Origin: Alkalihalobacillus sp047302405
Lineage (GTDB): Bacteria > Bacillota > Bacilli > Bacillales > Bacillaceae_D
Assembly (NCBI RefSeq): GCF_047302405.1
Contig: NZ_CP154853.1
Location: 930,001-994,000 of the forward strand
Direction: 5' to 3'
Length of the DNA stretch: 64,000 nt
A model generated the notes under the pieces. The model was given only the letters and a program-made list of their open reading frames with translations, was not told the origin of the DNA and made no database searches. Below, in pieces: positions 8,245-16,389 of the stretch; position 1 is the first letter of the stretch, and every line of letters starts with the position of its first letter. The position numbers and the translations under genes are program-made.

Positions 8245-8791
8245 AATGATTCTCCTTTTCTTTTTTTCGTTTCAACTTAAATAAAGCGGGTAACTACAAC
8301 GTATAGAAGTGTTTCAATCATGATAGCACAAATGGAAGTTGTCGATGAACTGTTCTAGATGTTATTTCAAAACGATCTTTGTAAATAAGACGAAATTTTT
8401 AGAATGTCATTGTTTCCATTATTTAGTTGATTTATAATTTAAGAGTGATGCGAGAACGATGGTGAGTTGTTCTGTAAGGCTTTTGCTCTTATCATGATGA
8501 AAAGAATTAACATCAGTAAAATCAAATCCAAAACATATGATAGGGATAAGTGGTTATTTCAATGAGGTCAATGAAAAGTCTTATTCTCACCTTTAACTAG
8601 GAAGAATCTCAAACCGTTCGTTTTTTCATAAGATGCTCGATTATGCTTCAGTTGGTTTTTCTTTGACCAAAACGACTCACCCGCGGAACGCGTAGGGCAT
8701 GCAGCGAACGGAGTAGACTAACTAATGTAACCTTTTTTAACGAGCAGACCGTTTTCCTTAGCCACAATTTCAATTAGGGGGAGGGTATTTG
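8245..8791. other. Gene-free stretch, about 550 bases
   Basis: No coding frame with a ribosome binding site was found. TTGTTT (8410-8415), 17 bases and TATAAT (8433-8438) form a promoter-like pair on the plus strand about 350 bases before the next small gene, so a long leader or a small RNA is possible. The second half holds a truncated dispersed repeat. Confidence 0.5.
8572..8720 (+). repeat. Dispersed repeat, truncated copy (A)
   Basis: The 5' module (8572-8625, with CACCTTTAACTAGGAAGAA) matches the reverse strand at 28160-28217. The core, GACCAAAACGACTCACCC to the GGAGTAG at 8711-8717, matches the ends of the copies at 28004 and 31616. The central hairpin (GAGACCCCGC...GAGGAGGCTC) is missing, as if deleted. 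Confidence 0.75.
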
Positions 8792-8953
8792 ATGGGGATA
8801 CTGGTGATGCTGTTTCCGATTGTTTCGATTATCCTTCTACTTGTCTCGTTTTTTATTCGTCAAAAGGGCATTAGAGCACTGACCTTTTGTTTTGGCCTTG
8901 GTGGAATGATGGTTATTGTTTTTTTCTATTTTGTTTTTCCTTTAGTCCCTTAA
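8792..8953 (+). CDS. Small two-segment membrane protein (53 residues)
   Basis: A short frame preceded by GGGGGAGG at 7 bases. It encodes two hydrophobic stretches (about 3-22 and 33-53) joined by the basic turn RQKGIRA. The strong ribosome binding site and clean membrane pattern argue that it is real. It lies 85 bases before another small membrane protein gene in the same direction, and they may be co-transcribed. Family unknown. Confidence 0.6.
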   Translation: MGILVMLFPIVSIILLLVSFFIRQKGIRALTFCFGLGGMMVIVFFYFVFPLVP

Positions 8954-9038
8954 GATAAACGTTAGATTAAGGTATAAATTCTTAATATGAAAAAGAAGCT
9001 TAAAAGGACTCTTATATAAAAAGAAATGAGGAGAATGT

Positions 9039-9470
9039 ATGGAAATTGAAAAACCTAAAATCAGCTTAATTATTGTGAGTTTGCTCTCGGCCATTTTTTT
9101 AAGTTCTACTTTAATTGTTGCGTCCTTGTCTCCTTTGTCTCATACTTGGCCACATAATCAGTTTGGTAGTTTTGAGATGTGGATCGCCATTGGCACGATC
9201 ATCTTTTTTTATTTTGTTCAGCTAATTGTTTATGCAATTGGTATCGATGCCATAAGGTATGTGATGGCTTTTAGTTGCGGAGTTGGTCTTGTATTGTCTG
9301 GGGCATTATTGCTTGGTGTTTTTTCTTCCCTTTTTTTAATCAATGTTGAACATGGACTTATTTATACCGTGTTGGCCCTATGTATCGCGACAATTATCAC
9401 AAATAGTATCTGGTTAAAGATGGCCTTTCATAGTCAAATGAAGCGAAGAAATAATGAGTATTATATGTGA
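9039..9470 (+). CDS. Four-segment integral membrane protein, unknown
   Basis: 143 residues with four predicted membrane helices (about 9-30, 46-68, 72-97, 103-125) and a short basic C-terminal tail. There are no motifs that suggest transport or catalysis. GAGGAGA precedes the ATG. A terminator follows at 9530. I do not recognise the family. Confidence 0.75.
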   Translation: MEIEKPKISLIIVSLLSAIFLSSTLIVASLSPLSHTWPHNQFGSFEMWIAIGTIIFFYFVQLIVYAIGIDAIRYVMAFSCGVGLVLSGALLLGVFSSLFLINVEHGLIYTVLALCIATIITNSIWLKMAFHSQMKRRNNEYYM

Positions 9471-9529
9471 AAGGCCAAGACTTTAAAAATACATCAGGGA
9501 ATCGTTGCAGAAGCTTCTATACAGAAATG

Positions 9530-9560
9530 AAACGTCATCAACTTCTAGGTGACGTTTTTT
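9530..9560 (+). terminator. Terminator
   Basis: AAACGTCA pairs with TGACGTTT, followed by a T run. Confidence 0.85.
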
Positions 9561-9737
9561 ATTTTGGATTTAAGATATGTCATAACAATTTTTAATTGAA
9601 TATGTTAAAATATACATGAAATTTCAAAAAATTCGATATAATACATTCACCATTCTTAAATCATCATGAAGATCATATCTTAATGATAACTTATCTGTTG
9701 CACTTAATTTGATGTGAATGCAGAAGGAGTGTTCGAG

Positions 9738-10379
9738 ATGCAAGGCTCTATCTTAGTTTGTGTAAGCTATGGGAAAAATGCGGAAAAACTTATCAAAAAG
9801 GGAAAAAAACTAGCTAGTTTATATGATGTTCCATGTTATGTCCTTTCAATTGAAAACAGAGAATATGACTCTAAAGATTTTACAGTAGCAGAGCATAAGA
9901 AGTTTTTTGAACAACTAGCTACTCAATATGAATGTCAATTTATTTGGAAAACAAAGGGCCAAAAGCGAATTGCGGATATTATTACCGCAACGACAAAGGA
10001 GTTCAATATAACACAGCTTGTCATGGGGCAGCCACCTATTTCTAAATGGGAAGTCCTTACAAAAGGCTCGCTGATTCATGAATTGCTCCATCATTTAATT
10101 GATGTCGATTTACACATCGTCTCCATGAAAAAAGAACACATTCAAACGGAAGAAGAAATGTACCAGCGCGGGGTCACCGCCTACATTGTGAAAGAGAATG
10201 AAGAGTATGAGCTATTGCTCGATAAATGTGAAGATTATTTAATCAAAGGGATTTATTTTCAAGCCGTGGCGTCTGAATTCACAAATGGAGTGTTTAAAGC
10301 GGAGTTGAAAGGCAAGGAAGCCATCATTCGGATTCATGATGGAAAAGCAGATTTTGTTCAGGTCGACCTTCTAAAATAG
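9738..10379 (+). CDS. Free-standing KdpD-type universal stress domain protein
   Basis: Residues 1-130 match the USP domain that normally sits inside the KdpD potassium sensor kinase: ILVCVSYGKNAEKLIKKGKKL at the start, LVMGQPPISKWEVLTKGSLI, and DVDLHIVSMKK at the end. The KdpD P-loop domain, membrane part and kinase are absent. The remaining 80 residues are unfamiliar. In S. aureus the KdpD USP domain binds cyclic di-AMP, so a role in potassium or second-messenger signalling is possible but unproven here. ATG 9738 is chosen over 9714 because AAGGAG is 8 bases before it. No kdp genes are nearby. Confidence 0.75.
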   Translation: MQGSILVCVSYGKNAEKLIKKGKKLASLYDVPCYVLSIENREYDSKDFTVAEHKKFFEQLATQYECQFIWKTKGQKRIADIITATTKEFNITQLVMGQPPISKWEVLTKGSLIHELLHHLIDVDLHIVSMKKEHIQTEEEMYQRGVTAYIVKENEEYELLLDKCEDYLIKGIYFQAVASEFTNGVFKAELKGKEAIIRIHDGKADFVQVDLLK

Positions 10380-10406
10380 CTAGGTCTAAAAAAGGTTATA
10401 ACTTTG

Positions 10407-10449
10407 ACCCGTATTTCTGATGATGTTGGTAATCAGAAATACGGGTTTA
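10407..10449. terminator. Hairpin between convergent genes
   Basis: ACCCGTATTTCTGA pairs perfectly over 14 bases with its complement at 10433-10446. The T run is short, but the position between two convergent genes fits a terminator. Confidence 0.65.
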
Positions 10450-10480
10450 AGCTATGCATTCAATTAAGCTCAGAAGAACG

Positions 10481-11077
10481 TTAATTCTTTAATTCTACTC
10501 CATTTATTTTTAAATGGTCATGAAAAATGTCTTTACTCGATGGGAGTTCGGCTTTATTTACCCAAGTACTGGAGTCCCAAACTTTTGACTCCTTTAAAGC
10601 TCTCGGACAATGGATAAAACATTCCTCGACATCTACCCCGATCCCTAGTAATGGAGGTTTACCTTTTAAACTCATTGTTTCTAAAAGTTGTTTATCTTTA
10701 ATGACTGTGGCACGGCCATTTATGCGTAGAACTTCTTCTAACCCTGGAATTAAAAATAGAAGACCAACATTTGGGTTCGACATAATGTTTTGGATGGAAT
10801 CTAGTCGTCTGTTGCCTGGACGATCAGGAATCACTAATTGATGTTTGTTTAAAATTTTGATCGAGCTGGGCGATTCTCCTCGTGGTGACGCATCGCATTT
10901 GCCCTCTGCATTACAGGTCGACAGCAGAAAGAGAGGCGACTTAGCAATAAATCTTTCGCAATGTTCATCGATGATTGAAATGCTCTTTTTTACGACTAGC
11001 TCATGAGGGGCTTGGATAATGTCTCTTAGTTCTTCTTCTGTAGTAATAGCGTTTTGAGAAAAATTAATTAAGTCCAT
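10481..11077 (-). CDS. PPOX-family FMN-binding protein
   Basis: Pyridoxamine-phosphate-oxidase-like split-barrel flavoprotein of the MSMEG_1061 type, substrate unknown. Signatures are FLLSTCNAEGKCDASPRGE (flavin-contacting strand), DRPGNRRLDSIQNI and NPNVGLLFLIPG, then the CFIHCPRALKES end. The first Met (11125) would lie inside the Fur-like box and has no ribosome binding site. The Met at 11077 gives MDLINFSQ, the usual family start, and 198 residues. It is transcribed alone towards the hairpin at 10407. A Fur-type operator upstream suggests induction by iron limitation. Confidence 0.85.
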   Translation of the reverse strand: MDLINFSQNAITTEEELRDIIQAPHELVVKKSISIIDEHCERFIAKSPLFLLSTCNAEGKCDASPRGESPSSIKILNKHQLVIPDRPGNRRLDSIQNIMSNPNVGLLFLIPGLEEVLRINGRATVIKDKQLLETMSLKGKPPLLGIGVDVEECFIHCPRALKESKVWDSSTWVNKAELPSSKDIFHDHLKINGVELKN

Positions 11078-11105
11078 AAAACAGCTCTTTTCTATATGTA
11101 TTAAA

Positions 11106-11139
11106 TGAAAATCATTATCAATCATAAACCTATTGTAAA
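11106..11139 (-). promoter_or_regulatory. Fur-like box with promoter -35
   Basis: Read on the minus strand, TGATAATGATTTTCA (11106-11120) differs from the Bacillus 7-1-7 Fur consensus TGATAATNATTATCA at a single base. TTTACA (11134-11139) lies upstream as a possible -35, so the box would cover the -10 region. It could also serve PerR, which uses a similar box. Confidence 0.7.
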
Positions 11140-11237
11140 CGATAAAAAGCCATTTTTACAATATTTTATGGATAAAATAGAAGAGATTTTAAAGGGGATA
11201 TGTTAAAAAGATGTAAGTAAGCGTTATCTTTTTTGTG

Positions 11238-12224
11238 TTAAGTAGTCTCCCCGATAATTAATTCAACATCCACAACGGTATTATGCCCCTCCTTTGTATC
11301 GGATTCGATTTGAGCAATGAGTTCGGAGCATAGCTTTTTGCCAATTTGGTCAATCGGCTGCTTAATCGTAGTTAACCGTGGTGTTTGTAGCATTTTGGTA
11401 AAATGATGGTAATCGTAACCAATTATTTTAAGTTCACTAGGTACTTTAATTCCTAGTTTTTGGGCGTAAAGATATAAAGAATAGGCCATAAAATCATTGC
11501 TACAAAAAACACCATCAAACTCTCTTAGTTTTTCTCCTAGCTGCGCCTCGATAAAGCGGAGGTTATCCTCGGTTGTGGCTTTAATATAAGCCCCTTCTAT
11601 TACTTTTGATTGAACTTCATATCGCATACTAGTAAGCTGAAACGCATCGGCACGACGGTTTGATAATAAGTCATAATTTAATGGGCCGGAAATGTGTAGT
11701 AGATTTTTGCAACCGCTTTTAATTAAGTGCTCCGTAGCGATTTCTCCGCCTCGATAATTATCAGAGGAGATATACGGAATTGATGAAGAAATGATTCGAT
11801 CAAATGAAACAATCGGTAACTTTTCTTGGCGGTAGTGGGCAACCTCTAATGAGTGACTACACATAATAATTCCATCGACTCGATTTTGCTTAAGCATGGT
11901 TAAGTATTTCTTTTCTTTTTCCGATTCTTGCAATGAATTACAAACAAGAATTTTGTAATTTCTTTCATTGGCATAATCCTCGATTTTTTCTACTAATTCA
12001 GCAAAAAGTGGATGGCTTAAATCTGGGACAACGACCCCAATGATAAATGATTGATTGCTCAATAAGGATCTAGCAATTTGGTTTGGTTCATAATCTAACT
12101 CTTGCATTGCTTTTTTTACTTTTAGTTTTGTTTCTGAACTTATATAGCCTTTATTATTAAGAACTCTTGAGACGGTTGTCACCGACACTCCTGCAAGTTT
12201 TGCTACATCTTTTATACTTGTCAT
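11238..12224 (-). CDS. LacI-family transcriptional regulator of the sugar operon
   Basis: DNA-binding repressor with a sugar-sensing periplasmic-binding-protein-like domain. The N-terminal LacI helix-turn-helix is textbook: TSIKDVAKLAGVSVTTVSRV, then NNKGYIS and the hinge YEPNQIARSL. The effector domain runs from about 60 to 328 (IIGVVVPDLSHPLFAEL, SFDRI, GYDYHHF). Met 12224 is chosen over 12236 because GGAGG sits 5 bases before it and the family starts there. It is divergent from the solute-binding protein operon, so it most likely regulates that operon and itself. It resembles ScrR-like sucrose regulators, but the effector is not certain. Confidence 0.92.
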   Translation of the reverse strand: MTSIKDVAKLAGVSVTTVSRVLNNKGYISSETKLKVKKAMQELDYEPNQIARSLLSNQSFIIGVVVPDLSHPLFAELVEKIEDYANERNYKILVCNSLQESEKEKKYLTMLKQNRVDGIIMCSHSLEVAHYRQEKLPIVSFDRIISSSIPYISSDNYRGGEIATEHLIKSGCKNLLHISGPLNYDLLSNRRADAFQLTSMRYEVQSKVIEGAYIKATTEDNLRFIEAQLGEKLREFDGVFCSNDFMAYSLYLYAQKLGIKVPSELKIIGYDYHHFTKMLQTPRLTTIKQPIDQIGKKLCSELIAQIESDTKEGHNTVVDVELIIGETT

Positions 12225-12314
12225 TTTTTCCTCCATTATGAAGCTATGCTCGTAATGATTATACCTAATAGTCCTTTTAATTTAAATAAAAGGATAAATA
12301 AACAGCTATAAATA

Positions 12315-12420
12315 GGGTAACGTTTCCACATTTATAATACAAGTATATTTTTATGTTTATATGAATTTAATAATCGTATTTATGAAAACGATTGACATAT
12401 AAAAAAAGTCTGTATATAAT
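12315..12420. promoter_or_regulatory. Divergent control region: operators and sugar operon promoter
   Basis: The operon promoter is perfect: TTGACA (12392-12397), 17 bases, TATAAT (12415-12420). AATCGT (12372-12377) and ACGATT (12388-12393) form an inverted repeat overlapping the -35. GGGTAACGTTTCCA (12315-12328; reverse TGGAAACGTTACCC) fits a cre or LacI-type operator with one mismatch at the conserved positions. Local repression plus CcpA control is a reasonable reading. Confidence 0.72.
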
Positions 12421-12507
12421 TCGAAATTGAAAGCAGTTACATTCAAAGATTTTTTAACTGTTTGAATCTTTGTCATACAATCTATTAAAAATTAGGAGTG
12501 AAGCACT

Positions 12508-13782
12508 ATGAAGATGTATAAAAAAATTATCTCCGCAGTAGCCGTTTCAGGAATTTTATTAGCAGGTTGTTCTTCGGGAGATAGTAGTTCCAACGAAGAG
12601 CAAATTACACTTGATATATTCCAAGGAAAGGTCGAGTTTAATCAGCAATTTAATGATCTTGCCAGAACATACGAAGCGGAAAATCCAAATGTGAAAATTA
12701 ATATTACGAGTGTCGGTGGGGGAACGGATTATATTAGCTCTTTAAAAACTCAATTCTCATCAGGGAATGAACCCGATATTTTTAGTGTGGCTGCTCCAAC
12801 TGAGTCAGAAGAATTTATCGATTATTTAGCAGATCTTTCAGATACAAAAGCAGCCGAGCTTGCTCTTGAGGGTACCTTGTTAGCGGTTACTGAAGGAGAA
12901 AAAGTATTAGGTTTACCATTTAATCAAGAAGGTTATGGACTCATTTATAATAAAATGATTTTTGAAAATGCGGGTATTGACCCGGGTGCCATTCAAACAT
13001 ATGAGGACCTAGAAGAAGCAGTTGTTCAGTTGGATGCCCAAAAGGAAGCACTTGATCTTGAGGCCGTATTTGCCTTTCCAGCTAGAGAGAGATGGGTACC
13101 AGGTAGCCATTTATCAAATGTGTATCTCGCACCTGAATTTGAACATAATGTACTAGATACTTACAGTGCTGAATCGGTAGAATTTGAGAGAAATGAAGAA
13201 TTTAAAAGAATGATTGATTTACAAAATGAGTATTCGATTCAACCAACTCTTAGCTTGGACTATTCCCAACAAGTCGAGCAATATTTTTCACTTGAAAGAG
13301 TGGCCATAATTCAGCAAGGAAACTGGATTTATCCGTCTGTTTATGAAATGGACCCTGATTTTGCAGAAAATCATATTGGAATTCTTCCTATCCCATTAGA
13401 AGGTTATGAGGGGCATTTGCCTGTAGGAATTCCAAATTATTGGGCAGTAAATAATAATAATGAGGAAGAAGTTGTTCAAGCTGCTAAAGATTTTTTAGAT
13501 TGGTTATATACATCTGAAACAGGTAAAGATGCTGTGTTAAATGATTTTAACTTTATCCCAGCTTACGAAGGATATGATACAGAGGCGATTGTTGACCCAT
13601 TATCAAGAGAGATTTATGAATATGCCTCTCAAGGTAAAACTATCGGATGGGTATTTTTAGGATACCCTACAGCGTGGAGTGATGATCATCTTGGCTCTAA
13701 TATTCAGAAGTATATTAGTGGTGAGATGGAATGGGTTGATGTGGTAGGAAGTGCGATTAATACATGGGAAGAAAGAAGATAA
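12508..13782 (+). CDS. Sugar ABC transporter solute-binding lipoprotein
   Basis: Family 1 extracellular sugar-binding protein, 424 residues, anchored by a lipobox (LLAGC, Cys21). The mature protein shows the usual pattern: ITLDIFQGKVEFNQQFNDL near the start, FSSGNEPDIFSV, LPFNQEGYGLIYNKMIFE and AIIQQGNW. It opens an operon with two permeases, a YesL-like protein and GH32 and GH13 hydrolases. Its ligand is therefore probably sucrose or a fructo-oligosaccharide, by inference from context. The ribosome binding site is AGGAGTG. No ATPase gene is present; a shared MsmX-type ATPase would energise the system. Confidence 0.92.
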   Translation: MKMYKKIISAVAVSGILLAGCSSGDSSSNEEQITLDIFQGKVEFNQQFNDLARTYEAENPNVKINITSVGGGTDYISSLKTQFSSGNEPDIFSVAAPTESEEFIDYLADLSDTKAAELALEGTLLAVTEGEKVLGLPFNQEGYGLIYNKMIFENAGIDPGAIQTYEDLEEAVVQLDAQKEALDLEAVFAFPARERWVPGSHLSNVYLAPEFEHNVLDTYSAESVEFERNEEFKRMIDLQNEYSIQPTLSLDYSQQVEQYFSLERVAIIQQGNWIYPSVYEMDPDFAENHIGILPIPLEGYEGHLPVGIPNYWAVNNNNEEEVVQAAKDFLDWLYTSETGKDAVLNDFNFIPAYEGYDTEAIVDPLSREIYEYASQGKTIGWVFLGYPTAWSDDHLGSNIQKYISGEMEWVDVVGSAINTWEERR

Positions 13783-13800
13783 AGGCATTAAAGCTTAAAT

Positions 13801-13834
13801 GGGGCTGTCTTTTATGACTTTACCGGGCAGCCCT
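13801..13834 (+). other. Intergenic stem-loop after the binding-protein gene
   Basis: GGGCTGTC and GGCAGCCC pair around a 16-base loop with no good T run. Such hairpins usually protect the abundant binding-protein mRNA or partly terminate, making permeases less abundant than binding protein. Confidence 0.55.
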
Positions 13835-13877
13835 TAATATCCAATTGCTTTTTGAAGGTAGAAATGGAGGGAATATT

Positions 13878-14738
13878 ATGCGAAATCGTAGTCTATCATT
13901 TTGGTTGTTTTTAACCCCGACATTATTAGCATTATCGATTGTAGTCGTGATTCCATTATTATTTGGTCTCTATTATTCATTTACTAACTGGAATGGACTA
14001 AGTGTTTCTCAGTTTGTTGGTTTTGATAATTACGTGAGAGTTTTTCAAGATGAAAGATTTATGAATTCGATATGGTTTACCGTAAAATTTGCTGTTGTGA
14101 CGGTTATTTTATTAAATGTCTTAGGACTAGGACTTGCTCTATTAGTCACTCGTGGCCTTAAAGCAAGTAACACATTACGTACGGTCTTCTTTATGCCTAA
14201 CTTAATTGGTGGTTTAATTTTAGGTTTTGTTTGGCAATTCATTTTTGTTAGTGTGTTTGATGATATTGGAAAGTTACTAGGAGTAGAGAGCTTACAAGGA
14301 TGGCTTTCAACAACAGGAACTGGCTTTTGGGGCCTTGTGATTTTAACTTGTTGGCAAATGGCTGGATACATCATGATTATTTACATAGCTTATTTAGAAA
14401 GTGTTCCTCATGATGTGATTGAAGCGGCAAAAATCGATGGAGCCAATAGTTTTCAGCGCTTTAAAAATGTTATTTTCCCTTTGGTGGCTCCGGCCTTTAC
14501 CATTAGTATGTTTCTAACCTTATCAAATTCATTTAAAATTTATGACCAAAACTTATCACTAACAGATGGTGGACCATATAATTCCACTCAAATGGTGGCA
14601 ATGGATATTGTGAAAACGGCATACAACTATAATGAGATGGCGTTAGGTCAAGCAAAAGCGGTTATTTTCTTTATTATTGTAGCGGCCATTGCTTTAACAC
14701 AAGTTTATTACAATAAGAAAAGGGAGGTAGATCTATAA
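13878..14738 (+). CDS. Sugar ABC transporter permease 1 (MalF/MsmF type)
   Basis: Inner-membrane permease subunit of 286 residues with six predicted helices. The EAA loop that docks the ATPase is EAAKIDGANSFQRFKNVIFP (about residues 187-206). The N-terminus LFLTPTLLALSIVVVIPLL and NWNGLSVSQFVGFDNY are typical of the first permease of CUT1 systems. ATG 13878 is used; GGAGGG lies 6-7 bases upstream, while the more upstream TTG has no signal. Its stop codon overlaps the start of the second permease by one base, indicating translational coupling. Confidence 0.92.
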   Translation: MRNRSLSFWLFLTPTLLALSIVVVIPLLFGLYYSFTNWNGLSVSQFVGFDNYVRVFQDERFMNSIWFTVKFAVVTVILLNVLGLGLALLVTRGLKASNTLRTVFFMPNLIGGLILGFVWQFIFVSVFDDIGKLLGVESLQGWLSTTGTGFWGLVILTCWQMAGYIMIIYIAYLESVPHDVIEAAKIDGANSFQRFKNVIFPLVAPAFTISMFLTLSNSFKIYDQNLSLTDGGPYNSTQMVAMDIVKTAYNYNEMALGQAKAVIFFIIVAAIALTQVYYNKKREVDL

Positions 14739-15556
14739 TGAAGAGCAATAAACGTAAGTTATATTTACTAGAGATTATCGGCATATTGCTCGGTCTTTTA
14801 TGGCTATCACCGTTTTATTTAATGATTGTAAATGCCTTTAAATCGAAACGAGAAATTTTTACAGACGTATTAGGGTTTCCGGAAGGTTTGATGACGGAAA
14901 ACTTTGTCAGAGCTTTTAACGACTTAAACTTTTTTAATTCATTATGGAATTCAACAGTTATCACATTTGTCAGCATTTTAATTATCGTTGTTTTTTCTTC
15001 AATGGCCGGTTATGCATTAGCGCGAAATAAGAGTAAGTTAAGTAGTGTTTTATTGTTAGTTTTTGTAGCGGCGATGCTGATTCCCTTTCAATCTGTGATG
15101 ATTCCGTTAGTCTCCAATTTTGGTAGTGTCGATATGTTAAATAAAGCGGGACTCATTTTTATGTATTTAGGCTTTGGTTGTAGCTTATCCATTTTCTTAT
15201 ACCACGGTGCAATGACAGGGGTTTCTCCATCATTAGATGAAGCGGCATTAGTCGATGGTGCGAACAAGTTCCAAATATTTTGGAAGATTATTTTTCCATT
15301 ATTAAAACCTATTTCGGTTACGGTAGCGATTTTGAATGTCATTTGGATTTGGAATGATTATCTATTACCTTCACTTGTATTAAGTGAATCTGATTCCACG
15401 ATTCCTTTAAAAATGTTCTTCTTTTTTGGACAGTATACAAAGCAATGGCATCTAGCTTTAGCGGGGTTAACGCTAGCGATTATTCCAGTCATTATCTTCT
15501 ACTTTATTGCTCAAAAACACATTATCAAAGGTGTTTCAGAGGGGGCAGTTAAATAG
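14738..15556 (+). CDS. Sugar ABC transporter permease 2 (MalG/MsmG type)
   Basis: Second permease, 272 residues and six predicted helices. The EAA loop reads DEAALVDGANKFQIFWKIIF, and the C-terminus ends in IIKGVSEGAVK, the usual MalG-type ending. It starts within the stop of permease 1 (TAATG), after GGAGGT. Together they form the CUT1 heterodimer. No ATPase gene follows. Confidence 0.92.
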   Translation: MKSNKRKLYLLEIIGILLGLLWLSPFYLMIVNAFKSKREIFTDVLGFPEGLMTENFVRAFNDLNFFNSLWNSTVITFVSILIIVVFSSMAGYALARNKSKLSSVLLLVFVAAMLIPFQSVMIPLVSNFGSVDMLNKAGLIFMYLGFGCSLSIFLYHGAMTGVSPSLDEAALVDGANKFQIFWKIIFPLLKPISVTVAILNVIWIWNDYLLPSLVLSESDSTIPLKMFFFFGQYTKQWHLALAGLTLAIIPVIIFYFIAQKHIIKGVSEGAVK

Positions 15557-15561
15557 AAAGA

Positions 15562-15605
15562 GCAATCATGTCCGCACATATGGAGTGTATTCTCGGTATG
15601 ATTGC
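15562..15605 (+). other. Intergenic stem-loop
   Basis: GCAATCAT pairs with ATGATTGC. There is no T run, so it is more likely a processing or stability element than a terminator. Confidence 0.45.
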
Positions 15606-15678
15606 CGAAGCAAATAAATGATTTTAAAGCGTAGTTGGTTAAGGGAAATGAGATTAGTAGGATAAAAAGGGTGATTAG

Positions 15679-16368
15679 ATGAACGGGACGAGCAATTTAG
15701 CGAGTGGTATCTTTTTGTTGTCGAGCTGGTTTATGAAATTGACGGTGTCAAATTTATTGTGGCTTATTTGTCAGTTACCACTTATTTGGATAATTGTCCA
15801 AATGTTTTACGCGGAAAGTCAAACGACCGTCTTAGGTTATGTTCTTCTGACTTTTCTATTTTTCCCTTTTCTCTTCTTTCCAGCTACAACCGCTCTTTTT
15901 TCATTAGTACGAGAATGGCTCATAGGGGAAGAGGAAAATTCGATAATAAAAGCCTATTTTTCTTATTATAAAGAATCGTATAAACGTAGCGTAAAGGCCG
16001 GAGGAGTTCTTTCCGTTTTATGGGGAATATGTCTTGCTGATATTTATTATTTTTATCAATCAAACGTAATCTTTTTTCTCTTTTTTATTGGATTAGGAAT
16101 TGTTCTTTTTATTTATACAATTAATTTCTTCTCCGCCTTTAGTCATTATGAGATCCCGCTAAAAGATGTCTATAAAAAAGCTTTTTATATCACTTTCGGT
16201 AGTCCGATATTAAGCGTTGTTATTTTTATGAGCAGTCTCGCTTTAATGTACTTAAGCTTAAAGGGTTATATAGTTTTAATCATTTTTTTCAATGCTTCAA
16301 TTTTAGCACTGTTATCCTTTTCTTCATTTTATCGTATTTATCGAAAAGCGACTTTTATGGCGGAATAA
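15679..16368 (+). CDS. YesL-like membrane protein (DUF624)
   Basis: Integral membrane protein of 229 residues with about five hydrophobic segments. The N-terminal WFMKLTVSNLLWLICQLPL followed by FFPATTALFSLVREW is the hallmark of the YesL/DUF624 family. Members regularly occur beside CUT1 carbohydrate ABC transporters in Bacillus, but their function is not established. It lies between the transporter genes and the two hydrolases and is probably part of the operon. AAAGGGTG precedes the ATG. Confidence 0.85.
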   Translation: MNGTSNLASGIFLLSSWFMKLTVSNLLWLICQLPLIWIIVQMFYAESQTTVLGYVLLTFLFFPFLFFPATTALFSLVREWLIGEEENSIIKAYFSYYKESYKRSVKAGGVLSVLWGICLADIYYFYQSNVIFFLFFIGLGIVLFIYTINFFSAFSHYEIPLKDVYKKAFYITFGSPILSVVIFMSSLALMYLSLKGYIVLIIFFNASILALLSFSSFYRIYRKATFMAE

Positions 16369-16389
16369 CTTACTTAAGGGGTTTAATCA

